This document shows, one piece after another, positions 8,037-15,523 of a stretch of 37,947 nt of DNA. This stretch comes from JABWAM01 sp964653025 (lineage in GTDB: Bacteria > Verrucomicrobiota > Verrucomicrobiia > JABWAM01), in assembly GCA_964653025.1 (NCBI GenBank), contig CAZZBZ010000030.1, forward strand, positions 1 to 37,947, given 5' to 3'. Position 1 is the first letter of the stretch; the number at the start of each line of letters is the position of its first letter. Made by a program: the position numbers and the translations under genes. The notes below the pieces were generated by a model. That model ran no database searches, was not told the DNA's origin, and was given only the letters and a program-made list of their open reading frames with translations.

Positions 8037-9734
8037 ATGAGGGCACAACGGAGCCTCTTGCAGGGACCAGTTGTGGTTAAAGGAATTTTTTCACGAGGCT
8101 CGCGATTGGGCGATCTCCCCTGCATTCTTTTCGAGGACGACGACCTGCTGGCGGCGAACAAGCCGGCGGGGATCGGGACGCATCGCGCCGACGTGTGGGC
8201 GCCGCCGGGGCTCGTCGAAATTTTCCAGGACCGTCGCCCCGGGGTTTCCCTCGGAATCCACCAGCGCCTCGACCGCGCCACCTCGGGGGTGATCGTCTTT
8301 GCAAAATCGGCGCGGGCCAACGCGTCGCTCGCGCGGCAGTTTGAGGGGCGCGAGGTTTCCAAGGTCTATCTTCTCGCGACGGCGGGCGGCGCGGGCGGGG
8401 AGAGCTTTGAAGCGAAGGAGCCTGTGGACGGAAAGTCGTCACGCACCCACTTTCATTTTGAGCGGAGGCTCTCCAACGGCCTCGCCCTCTGGCGGGCTGA
8501 GCCGGAGACGGGTCGCACTCACCAGGTGCGCCTCCATGCCGCCGCGCACGGGCTTCGGATCGAGGGGGAAGGCGCGTTGGCTGGTACCGCCGCGGCGTTT
8601 CGGGTTTCACGGTCTGGGTTTCGGGAGGCGCGCATTGCGCACGGACCGGGGGAACCCGGAACCCGGAACCCGGAATCTGAAACTTCCTCCCCCCTGCTGC
8701 TCCACGCGGCGCGGCTTGAAATTCGCCATCCTGCGACGGGGGAACCGCAGATTTTCGAGGCCCCGCTTCCGTCGTACTTTGAGACGGGCGTTGTGGCCGA
8801 ACGTCGCTGGCAGGCGGCCCGTGCGCTTCGTGGGGCCCTGATCGACTCTTCGGAGACCGACGCCTTTCGTCTCGTTCACCGCGAGGGGGACGGTTTTCCG
8901 CCCGTGACGATGGACTGCCTCGGCGAGTGGCTTTATGCGGAGGATTTCTCGGGGAAGGGGATGACCGATGCCGAACTCCTTGCCGCGTTTCCCTTCGGGC
9001 AGGGTGCGCGTGGAATGGTTTGTTGCCGTGCCGAGGTCGGCGCGCCGCGCGCCACGAAGCGCCAGGTTGGGGGGGAGCCACCGCCCGCAGAACTCGTCGT
9101 CCGTGAGAACGGCCTGAAGTTTCTGCTCCGTCCGATTGATCCCGGCGGGGTCGGTCTGTTTTTCGACCAGCGAGGGAACCGCCGTCGCCTTGGCGCGCGC
9201 GCAAGCGGGGGGAGGATGCTGAACCTTTTTGCCTACACCTGCGCCTTTTCCGTGGCGGCGGTGCACGGCGGGGCCGTGGAGACCGTGAGCGTGGATGTTT
9301 CACGCCGGTCGCTCGAGTGGGGGAGGGAGAACTTTCGCCTGAACGGCCTCGATGATACCGCGCATCATTTCCTAGCATGGGACGCACGCGAGGCAGTGCG
9401 CCGTCTTGGAAAACGCGGGGATCGATTTCGCACGATCGTACTCGACCCGCCATCGTTTGGGCGGTCGAAGTCGGGGGGCGCGTTTGGCGTGAAGCGGGAT
9501 TTTTTGGCGCTGGTGGGGGAGACTCTTGCGCTTCTAGAGCCGGGGGGATGGCTGCTTGCGTCGGTTAACTTTGGCGGTTGGGGGCCGCGGGAGTTTGAAG
9601 AGGCGATCCGGGCGGGGGCGAAGCAGGCGGGGCGAGAGGTGGAGGATTTCGAGTGGGCGCCCCAGGGATTCGACTTTCCGTCCTCGTCCGCCTGCCCGGC
9701 TCACCTGAAAGCGGCGTGGGTGCGGGCCATGTGA
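8037..9734 (+). CDS. Fusion of RluA-family pseudouridine synthase and RlmI-like SAM methyltransferase
   Basis: A 565-residue protein predicted to modify RNA twice. The first half is an RluA-type pseudouridine synthase: NKPAGIGTHR, the catalytic HQRLDRATSGV with Asp79, and ETGRTHQVRLH. The second half is a Rossmann methyltransferase of the RlmI/RlmL type: LVHREGDGFP, LFFDQRGNRR, the SAM loop MLNLFAYTCAFSVAA from residue 394, and DPPSFGRSKSG at 470 in place of the catalytic motif IV. E. coli RlmI has a PUA domain in front of the methyltransferase; here a complete synthase stands there instead. The start is uncertain: 8037 is the first ATG after the kinase stop, without a ribosome site, and a downstream GTG or TTG is possible. 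An in-frame palindromic repeat interrupts the synthase domain at 8597-8683. Confidence 0.85.
   Translation: MRAQRSLLQGPVVVKGIFSRGSRLGDLPCILFEDDDLLAANKPAGIGTHRADVWAPPGLVEIFQDRRPGVSLGIHQRLDRATSGVIVFAKSARANASLARQFEGREVSKVYLLATAGGAGGESFEAKEPVDGKSSRTHFHFERRLSNGLALWRAEPETGRTHQVRLHAAAHGLRIEGEGALAGTAAAFRVSRSGFREARIAHGPGEPGTRNPESETSSPLLLHAARLEIRHPATGEPQIFEAPLPSYFETGVVAERRWQAARALRGALIDSSETDAFRLVHREGDGFPPVTMDCLGEWLYAEDFSGKGMTDAELLAAFPFGQGARGMVCCRAEVGAPRATKRQVGGEPPPAELVVRENGLKFLLRPIDPGGVGLFFDQRGNRRRLGARASGGRMLNLFAYTCAFSVAAVHGGAVETVSVDVSRRSLEWGRENFRLNGLDDTAHHFLAWDAREAVRRLGKRGDRFRTIVLDPPSFGRSKSGGAFGVKRDFLALVGETLALLEPGGWLLASVNFGGWGPREFEEAIRAGAKQAGREVEDFEWAPQGFDFPSSSACPAHLKAAWVRAM
8597..8683. repeat. 87-bp palindromic GGGTTTC/GGAACCC element inserted in frame in a coding region
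   Basis: The element begins with GTTTC (8597-8601) and ends with GAAAC (8679-8683). The left part carries GGGTTTC units and the right part three perfect tandem GGAACCC heptamers (8651-8671) followed by GGAATCT. The two halves are roughly reverse complements around a GCGC-ATT-GCGC core. At 87 bp it is exactly 29 codons, so it keeps the frame. The encoded residues (VSRSGFREARIAHG then PGEPGTRNPESET) have no counterpart in the RluA family, where the flanking parts normally join almost directly before LLLHA. Confidence 0.6.
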
Positions 9735-9750
9735 TTTACAACCCATTGCC

Positions 9751-9780
9751 TTGCAGGAGTTTGCGTGGGTGTGCTAGAGT
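9751..9780 (+). promoter_or_regulatory. Candidate sigma-70 promoter of ftsK
   Basis: TTGCAG (9751-9756) and TAGAGT (9775-9780) are 18 bp apart, and TGC directly before the -10 box gives an extended -10. The predicted start point lies about 12 bp before the ftsK ATG. Each hexamer matches the consensus at 4 of 6 positions. Confidence 0.45.
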
Positions 9781-9798
9781 CTGAAACCCAAAGGCTAC

Positions 9799-12273
9799 AT
9801 GGCGAAACAAGGCACCAGCGCAATCCCGCGTGACCTGGCGGGCATTCTTGCGATATGCGGCAGCATCCTGCTCGCCTGCGCGATGTTCACGTACGACCCG
9901 AGGGATGTCTCGCTTCTACACTCGCCGCCGACCTCCCACAACTGGGTGGGGGTGGTGGGAGCGTGGGGGGCATTCGGCCTCTATCAGTTCGTGGGGTGGA
10001 GTGCGAATCTCCTTCCGTTGATCCTGGCCTATCTTGGGATCGCCACGCTCTGGCGCGGCTACCGTCTCAAGGAAGGGGCGATCTGGGCAGCCGTGTTCCT
10101 GCTCTGCATGGCCTGCATGGTCCAGGTGTTGGGATGGGGAGGCGCGGGCTGGATGAAGCTGAATAATAATTTCTTCGGCATCGGTGGCCTCGTCGGGCTT
10201 TATGTGGGGGAGAGGGTTTTCTGGAGCCTGCTCAAGCATGGCGCAATCATCATCTTCGGCCTCGGAAGCATCGTGTGTGCCTGGCTTGCCATCCAGGTGA
10301 AGCCGTCGGAGATCTTCGGGTGGATTCGTGAGGGGGTGGATGCATGGAAGCAGCTCCGCCGTTCCGAGACGATCCGTAGCGGGGACGCCGGCGAGTCCAT
10401 CGGCGCACGGATTGAGGATATCGAGGACCGTAAGAAGCGCCTCCATGAGATGGAGAAGGAGATGGCCGGAAGGATCTCCGGCGCACCCGAGCGCCCCGCG
10501 CCTTCCTCGCGCCGCGCGGCCGACCCCAAGCCCTCTCGGGGTGAGCGTTCGGAGCCCGAGTCAACCCGCAAGCCGCCGGCGGTCGAGGAACCGCCGCCTT
10601 CGCTCCCCGCGCCGCGTGTCGAGCCGCTTCCCGATCCGCTCCCCGCTCCGCGGCCCGTCCCGAAGCCGAAGGTGCGTAAACCGCTGCCGCCGCAACCCAC
10701 CTCCCTCGGACCCTACCACCTGCCGCCGCTGGAGCTGCTCAAGCATACCTCCGAGGAGCTGTTTGCCGCCGACAGCAAGGAGATGATCGCCCAGCGCGGC
10801 GCGCTCATCATCCAGACGCTCAAGGATTTCGACATTGATGCCCAGATGGGCGACATCACCCAGGGGGCGACCATCACGCGCTTCGAGATCATTCCCGCGC
10901 CGGGCGTGCGCGTGGAGCGCATCGTCGGCCTGCAGAACAACCTCACCCTCGCCATGCGGGCCGACCGGGTGAACATCCTCGCGCCCGTCGCCGGGCGTGG
11001 CACGGTAGGCATCGAGGTGGGCAACGCCTCGAAGTCGTTCGTGACCGTGCGCGAGTTGATTGAGAGCGAGGAGTTTCGTTCCAGCAAGGCGCGCATCCCG
11101 CTCGCGTTGGGCAAGGACGTCTACGGCAAGACCCTCATCGGGGACCTCGCCGAGATGCCGCACCTGCTCATCGCGGGCTCGACGGGCGCGGGCAAGTCCG
11201 TCTGCATCAACGCGATCCTCACCAGTCTCCTCTATCGGTTCACTCCGGACGATCTCCGCCTCTTGCTAGTGGACCCGAAGGTGGTCGAGCTCCAGATCTA
11301 CAACGACCTGCCACATCTGATCGCTCCCGTGGTGAGCGATCCGAAGAAAGTGATCACCGTGCTCAAATGGGCGCTCCGTGAGATGGACCGCCGCTACAAG
11401 ATCATCGCGCGTGCCGGCGTGCGGAATATCTGGGCCTACAACGCACGTCCGAAGCCGAAGAAGGAGCCCGTGCCGCTCCCTCCAAAGGAGGAGGGGGCGT
11501 CGGGCGACCCCGCTCCCGAGGCGGGGAATGACGGAGATCCCCAGGGCGAGCTCTTCCCGAAGGAAGAGATCCCGATGCCGGAGAAGCTGCCCTATCTCGT
11601 CATCATCGTGGACGAGCTTGCAGACCTGATGCAGACCGCTCCCGTTGAAGTTGAGGACGCGATCACGCGCATCACACAGAAGGCGCGCGCCGCCGGCATT
11701 CACATCGTGGTGGCCACGCAGACGCCGCGTGCCCAAGTCGTCACGGGCACGATCAAGGCGAACCTCCCCTCCAAGATCGCCTTTCGCGTAAGTTCAAAGG
11801 TGGACTCGCGCGTGATCCTTGACGAAAACGGGGCAGAGAACCTGCTCGGTAAGGGCGACATGATGTTCAAGTCGTTTGACTCGGCCACGCTCCGCCGCGC
11901 ACAGGGGGCGTTCGTGAGCGACGACGAGGTGCGCCTCGCCGTCGAGCACTGTGCGAAGCAGGCACCAGCCTCGTACGACGATGAGGTGGTCGGGCACGTT
12001 TCGGGCGCCACCTCGATCGAGGGCGACGACGAGGTCAGCGAGGAGGATGAGGAGCTCCTCGCGCGGTGTATCGAGGTCATCCGCCAGGAGCGCCGCGCCT
12101 CCACCTCGCTCCTCCAGCGCCGCCTACGCCTGGGTTACACGCGCGCAGCGCGGATCATGGATACGCTGGAGCAGAGGGGCGTCGTGGGTCCTGTGCAGGG
12201 TGCCAAGGATCGTGAGATTCTCCTCCGCCTCGATGGTCTCCCCTCGCAGCCGTCTCCCTCGGCGCAGGCGTAG
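9799..12273 (+). CDS. ftsK: DNA translocase FtsK
   Basis: An 824-residue septal ATPase that pumps chromosomal DNA during division and activates dimer resolution. Four hydrophobic segments occupy about residues 10-170, from LAGILAICGSILLACAMF to AIIIFGLGSIVCAWLAI. A Pro-rich linker (about 215-310) follows, then the alpha/beta motor with Walker A AGSTGAGKS at 459-467 and Walker B VIIVDELADLM around Asp605. The C-terminal winged-helix gamma domain (STSLLQRRLRLGYTRAARIM) reads polarity sequences. About 45 Pro/Lys/Glu-rich residues sit between the two Walker motifs, longer than in E. coli FtsK. AAAGG precedes the ATG. The stop lies 20 bp from the convergent nuoC stop. Confidence 0.95.
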   Translation: MAKQGTSAIPRDLAGILAICGSILLACAMFTYDPRDVSLLHSPPTSHNWVGVVGAWGAFGLYQFVGWSANLLPLILAYLGIATLWRGYRLKEGAIWAAVFLLCMACMVQVLGWGGAGWMKLNNNFFGIGGLVGLYVGERVFWSLLKHGAIIIFGLGSIVCAWLAIQVKPSEIFGWIREGVDAWKQLRRSETIRSGDAGESIGARIEDIEDRKKRLHEMEKEMAGRISGAPERPAPSSRRAADPKPSRGERSEPESTRKPPAVEEPPPSLPAPRVEPLPDPLPAPRPVPKPKVRKPLPPQPTSLGPYHLPPLELLKHTSEELFAADSKEMIAQRGALIIQTLKDFDIDAQMGDITQGATITRFEIIPAPGVRVERIVGLQNNLTLAMRADRVNILAPVAGRGTVGIEVGNASKSFVTVRELIESEEFRSSKARIPLALGKDVYGKTLIGDLAEMPHLLIAGSTGAGKSVCINAILTSLLYRFTPDDLRLLLVDPKVVELQIYNDLPHLIAPVVSDPKKVITVLKWALREMDRRYKIIARAGVRNIWAYNARPKPKKEPVPLPPKEEGASGDPAPEAGNDGDPQGELFPKEEIPMPEKLPYLVIIVDELADLMQTAPVEVEDAITRITQKARAAGIHIVVATQTPRAQVVTGTIKANLPSKIAFRVSSKVDSRVILDENGAENLLGKGDMMFKSFDSATLRRAQGAFVSDDEVRLAVEHCAKQAPASYDDEVVGHVSGATSIEGDDEVSEEDEELLARCIEVIRQERRASTSLLQRRLRLGYTRAARIMDTLEQRGVVGPVQGAKDREILLRLDGLPSQPSPSAQA

Positions 12274-12293
12274 CCCGTTCCTTCCTTCAGCGG

Positions 12294-12863
12294 TCAAGCC
12301 TCTCCCTTGCCTCGCGGCTCCCGATCCACCGTCGTCTTCTCCCCTGTCGAGGTCACAAACGGTCCGCCCTCGAGCGGGGCTGCGTTCGCGCGTCCGTCCT
12401 CTGTTGGCAGGCCGGCCAGGGGAAAATCTTTTCGCAGGGGGTGATAGGGGTAGCCGTCCCACATGATGATCCGCCGCATATCCGGGTGACCTGTGAACTT
12501 CAGCCCCATCAGGTCGAACGCTTCTCGCTCGTGCCAGTCCGCAGTTCTCCAGATCCCGCTCACCGAGGGAAGTTCTGCGGAATCCGAACCCACCGCCGTC
12601 TTCACGCGCAGGTAAACCCCCGCGGCCATCCCGTAGAGATGATAGACCACCTCGTACCTTGGCTCCTTCCCGAGGTGGTCCACCCCGCTGATGTCGAGCA
12701 AGAGATCGAACCCAAGGTCAGACTTGGCGAACGCCATCACCTCGGCAATCCTTGAGGCCTCGACCACCCTTACCGTGACCTCCCCTCGAAACTCCGCGGC
12801 ATCGGACACTCGTCCGGGAAATCTCGCTGACAAGCGCTCCGCCATCTCTTTCGATGTCGCCAT
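12294..12863 (-). CDS. nuoC: NADH-quinone oxidoreductase subunit C, isolated
   Basis: A 189-residue 30-kDa subunit of complex I, in the peripheral arm next to NuoD. The family signature is clear: WHEREAFDLMGLKFTGHPD, RIIMWDGYPYHPLRKDFPL. The ATG at 12863 (MATSKEMAERLSARFPG) is chosen; a TTG at 12890 is also open. No other nuo gene is next to it: ribD lies divergently 45 bp away and ftsK converges on it. Either the nuo genes are scattered in this genome, or this is a separate copy. The C-terminal tail after the signature ends in a charged KTTVDREPRGKGEA. Confidence 0.93.
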   Translation of the reverse strand: MATSKEMAERLSARFPGRVSDAAEFRGEVTVRVVEASRIAEVMAFAKSDLGFDLLLDISGVDHLGKEPRYEVVYHLYGMAAGVYLRVKTAVGSDSAELPSVSGIWRTADWHEREAFDLMGLKFTGHPDMRRIIMWDGYPYHPLRKDFPLAGLPTEDGRANAAPLEGGPFVTSTGEKTTVDREPRGKGEA

Positions 12864-12908
12864 TGCTTGCCACGATGCGATTCCTGCCAAAGCCTGTCAA
12901 GTACGCCC

Positions 12909-14039
12909 ATGAAACGCCCCGTATCCACCGACCTGAGCTTCATGCGGCGCGCGATCGTCCTCGCCCGGCGCGGTTTCGGGCGCACCTCGCCCAACCCGTG
13001 CGTCGGCGCCGTGATTTCCCGTGGCCGCCAAATTCTTGGCGAGGGCTGGCACCGCGCCGCGGGCCAACCCCATGCCGAGGTCGAGGCGATCCGCGACGCC
13101 CAACGCCGCGGCCATCACGTCCTCCGCGGCGCCACTCTCTTTGTCACCCTCGAGCCTTGCTCCACCCGCGGGCGCACCCCGCCTTGCACCGACGCGATCC
13201 TCGCTGCCAACCTCCGCCGCGTCGTCGTTGGTGCCGTAGACCCCAACCCCGCGCACGCGGGACGCGGCCTCTGCCTCCTCCGCCGCGCCGGCGTTCGTGT
13301 TGAACGGGGCCCCCTCGCTGCCGAATGCGTCGCGCTCAACGAGGCATGGAACCGCTGGATCGTCACGAAGCGACCCTGGGTCGTCGCCAAGGTTGCGATG
13401 ACCCTCGACGGCAAGATCGCCACCGCCTCTGGCGCAAGCCGCTGGATCACCGGGAAACGCGCGCGCCGCGTCGCCCACCGGTTCCGGGCCGAATCGGATG
13501 CCGTCCTCGTCGGGGTTGGCACCCTCCTTGCCGACAACCCTTCGCTCACCGCGCGCGATGCGCGGGGTCGATCCCTCCCGTGCCAGCCGCTTCGCGTGAT
13601 CCTCGACTCAATGGCGCGCACCCCCGCGAAATCGCGGGCGCTTGTCTCCCCCGGCGGCGGAACGATCCTCGCTGTCGCCCGCAGCGCCCCCGAGGCACGC
13701 ATCCGGCGACTCGAGGCCGCCGGCGCTCGCATCCTGAGAATTTCGTCCCCTTTGGGGCGCCCCGATCCCCGCCACCTCCTCCGATCCCTTGGGCGCCTCG
13801 GCGTCGTCCGCCTCCTTGTGGAAGGAGGCGCGGAGGTGCTCGCATCGTTTTTTGAGGCACGCCTTGTGGACGAGGTCGCCTTCTTCATCGCCCCGCGAAT
13901 TCTCGGCGGCGTCAGCGCGAAGCACGCGGTGGACGGCGACGGGTTCTTCCGCTGGCATCTCGGCCCCGCGATTGAGGACCTGCGTCTCACGCGTGTCGGC
14001 TCCGACCTTCTCGCGCGGGGGCGGGTGGCCTCTTCCTAA
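12909..14039 (+). CDS. ribD: Bifunctional riboflavin biosynthesis deaminase/reductase
   Basis: A 376-residue enzyme for two successive steps of riboflavin synthesis: deamination of the GTP-derived pyrimidine, then NADPH reduction of its ribosyl chain. The N-terminal deaminase has the zinc motif PHAEVEAI and the two-Cys motif PCSTRGRTPPCTDAI (usually PCSHHGRTPPC). The C-terminal reductase begins with KVAMTLDGKIATASG and SRWITG, and contains DAVLVGVGTLLADNPSLTAR and LLVEGGAEV. The length is normal. No other rib genes are adjacent, so the pathway is split in this genome or continues elsewhere. Confidence 0.96.
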   Translation: MKRPVSTDLSFMRRAIVLARRGFGRTSPNPCVGAVISRGRQILGEGWHRAAGQPHAEVEAIRDAQRRGHHVLRGATLFVTLEPCSTRGRTPPCTDAILAANLRRVVVGAVDPNPAHAGRGLCLLRRAGVRVERGPLAAECVALNEAWNRWIVTKRPWVVAKVAMTLDGKIATASGASRWITGKRARRVAHRFRAESDAVLVGVGTLLADNPSLTARDARGRSLPCQPLRVILDSMARTPAKSRALVSPGGGTILAVARSAPEARIRRLEAAGARILRISSPLGRPDPRHLLRSLGRLGVVRLLVEGGAEVLASFFEARLVDEVAFFIAPRILGGVSAKHAVDGDGFFRWHLGPAIEDLRLTRVGSDLLARGRVASS

Positions 14040-14132
14040 ATAATCTTACGGTGGGGCCAATCCTACGCCCGCGTCGTGCCCCGGGTGCGGTCGGGACGCC
14101 GCTCCCCACGATTGAGGTGGAGAAACCTGCGG

Positions 14133-14161
14133 TTGACCGTCGGAGGGGCGTTCGCTAGGAG
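14133..14161 (+). promoter_or_regulatory. Candidate promoter of rpsU
   Basis: TTGACC (14133-14138), 5 of 6 to the -35 consensus, is followed after 17 bp by TAGGAG (14156-14161), a poor -10. It would give rpsU a leader of about 55 nt. The -35 is the only strong part. Confidence 0.35.
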
Positions 14162-14206
14162 TAAAGGTTCTACACCGATCGTGGCGACCATTTTGCCGCG
14201 ACGGCC

Positions 14207-14217
14207 AAAGGAGGTGA
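14207..14217 (+). promoter_or_regulatory. Near-perfect Shine-Dalgarno site deciding a GTG start for rpsU
   Basis: AAAGGAGGTGA is complementary to the 3' tail of 16S rRNA over its whole length and lies 6 bases before the GTG at 14224. It is the strongest ribosome-binding site I see in the window; most other genes here have weak or no such site. Because S21 binds close to the anti-Shine-Dalgarno region, a site this strong could take part in autoregulation. Confidence 0.8.
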
Positions 14218-14223
14218 GATTTA

Positions 14224-14406
14224 GTGAGCGAAGTTAAACTTAAAAAAGGGGAATCCGCGGACAAGGCCCTGCGCCGCTTGAAGCGGAAGCTGGACCGTGA
14301 AGGAACCTTGCGGGAAGCGCGGGTGAAGAAGTATTTTGAGAAGCCCAGCGTGCGCCGGTTGCGCAAGGCCAAGGAGGCTCGACAGAATCTCCGCCGCCGC
14401 TTCTAG
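14224..14406 (+). CDS. rpsU: 30S ribosomal protein S21
   Basis: A 60-residue small-subunit protein that sits near the 3' end of 16S rRNA and helps initiation. The whole S21 pattern is present: SADKALRRLKRKLDREG, LREARVKKYFEKPSVRRLRK and the basic Arg-rich end. The start is GTG, fixed by the strong Shine-Dalgarno site. The E. coli neighbours (dnaG, rpoD) are absent; ribD is upstream and a sugar-isomerase-like gene downstream. Confidence 0.96.
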   Translation: MSEVKLKKGESADKALRRLKRKLDREGTLREARVKKYFEKPSVRRLRKAKEARQNLRRRF

Positions 14407-14407
14407 G

Positions 14408-14455
14408 CCCGGATTCCGGGACCGCCCCACGGCCCATCCCGCTTTCTGGAGCGGG
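14408..14455 (+). terminator. Two GC-rich hairpins after rpsU
   Basis: CCCGG-ATT-CCGGG (14408-14420) and CCCGCT-TTCTGG-AGCGGG (14438-14455) follow the rpsU stop within 50 bp. Neither has a T-run, so intrinsic termination is uncertain, but the position fits a transcript end. Confidence 0.35.
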
Positions 14456-14507
14456 GCCGGGTGGCGAGTTCCCGGGGACGGCGCGGCGTGTCTGCGGCAA
14501 CCAATCA

Positions 14508-14575
14508 GGTTCACGGTTGGGGAAATTCGTGAGAAGGATGAGTTCCGCGGCCGTGGGATTGAACGGTGAACCGTT
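14508..14575. promoter_or_regulatory. Palindrome and inverted partner upstream of the sugar-isomerase-like gene
   Basis: AACGGT-GA-ACCGTT at 14562-14575 is a near-perfect dyad ending 27 bp before the ATG at 14603. GGTTCACGGTT at 14508-14518 is its reverse complement at 10 of 11 positions (against 14562-14572). This could be a pair of operator sites or a long-range stem; no regulator gene is adjacent. Confidence 0.35.
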
Positions 14576-14602
14576 GAAACCAATAACCTGAGCAGTCACC
14601 GA

Positions 14603-15523
14603 ATGTTCGCCTTCTCGACATGCTGGAACTCGGACCGCCACATTGATGGTGCGGCCATGCTCCACGAAATCGTGGGCATGGGTTTCCTGAACGTGGAACT
14701 GAGCCACGGGATCCGGGTCAGCCTCATCGAGGGGATCCAGAAGGCACGGGAGAAGGACCCTCGGATCCGTGTGGTCAGCCTGCACAACTACTGCCCGCTG
14801 CCGGTGGGCTACATCCGATCCGCGCCGAATGTCCACATCCTTTCCTCGGAGCGCGAGTCGGAGCGCGCCAGGGCGGTGCGCGCGACGATCGCCACGATGG
14901 ACTTTGCCGAGAAGATGGGGGCGCGGTACATCGTGCTGCACATGGGGAGGGTGAGGATGACGGACCCCGTGGAACCGCTGCTGGCGTCGGTTGCCGCGGG
15001 GAAACGGGACACCCCGGGGCACCGCGCCCTCGTCGAGCGGGCGCGAAAGCAACGCGATGCGAAGGGGAGCGGCGCGTTCTCCCGCGCGATGAAAAGCCTC
15101 GCGGTCCTCGTGGAGGAGGCGCGACTGAGGAATCTCGTATTGGGCGTTGAGAGTCGGGCGCGTTTGGACGAGGTGCCCTCGGAGTCCGAACTCGAGCGGA
15201 TGCTGGCGGAGTTTTCCCCCGAGCATCTCGGTTACTGGCACGACACAGGCCACGTCCAGATGTGGGAGAACCTCGGTCTTGCGGACCACGTGGCGTGGCT
15301 TCGGAAGTTCCAGGGGCGGCTGGTCGGGGCCCACCTCCACGACGTGATCTGGCCTGAGGACGATCACCAGTTGCCGGGGGATGGCTCGGTGCCGTTCGAC
15401 CAGCTTGCCGCGTCGCTGCGCGCTGACATTCCAAAAATTTTCGAGATCCACCCCGGAATTCCCGCCGAGGTGATTCCGGGACGGCTCGCCCCGCTGATCA
15501 AGAAACTGTCAACGACCCCATGA
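14603..15523 (+). CDS. Xylose-isomerase-like TIM-barrel protein (sugar phosphate isomerase/epimerase family)
   Basis: A 306-residue protein of the AP-endonuclease-2/xylose-isomerase-like barrel family, usually isomerases, epimerases or dehydratases of sugars or inositol. The expected metal ligands are visible in order: VLGVESR (Glu), GYWHDTGHVQ (Asp/His), VGAHLHDVIWPEDDHQLPGDG (His) and IFEIHP (Glu). The barrel starts with FAFSTCWNS. Its stop overlaps the start of the next gene by 4 bp (ATGA), so the two are translationally coupled. The substrate is unknown; pairing with a lipid-type membrane protein suggests a role in an envelope component rather than central sugar catabolism (inference). 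Confidence 0.85.
   Translation: MFAFSTCWNSDRHIDGAAMLHEIVGMGFLNVELSHGIRVSLIEGIQKAREKDPRIRVVSLHNYCPLPVGYIRSAPNVHILSSERESERARAVRATIATMDFAEKMGARYIVLHMGRVRMTDPVEPLLASVAAGKRDTPGHRALVERARKQRDAKGSGAFSRAMKSLAVLVEEARLRNLVLGVESRARLDEVPSESELERMLAEFSPEHLGYWHDTGHVQMWENLGLADHVAWLRKFQGRLVGAHLHDVIWPEDDHQLPGDGSVPFDQLAASLRADIPKIFEIHPGIPAEVIPGRLAPLIKKLSTTP

Noticed and set aside
8077..9453. 458-codon minus-strand frame opposite the synthase/methyltransferase gene
   Set aside because: Arg/Pro-rich shadow of a clearly identified plus-strand gene.
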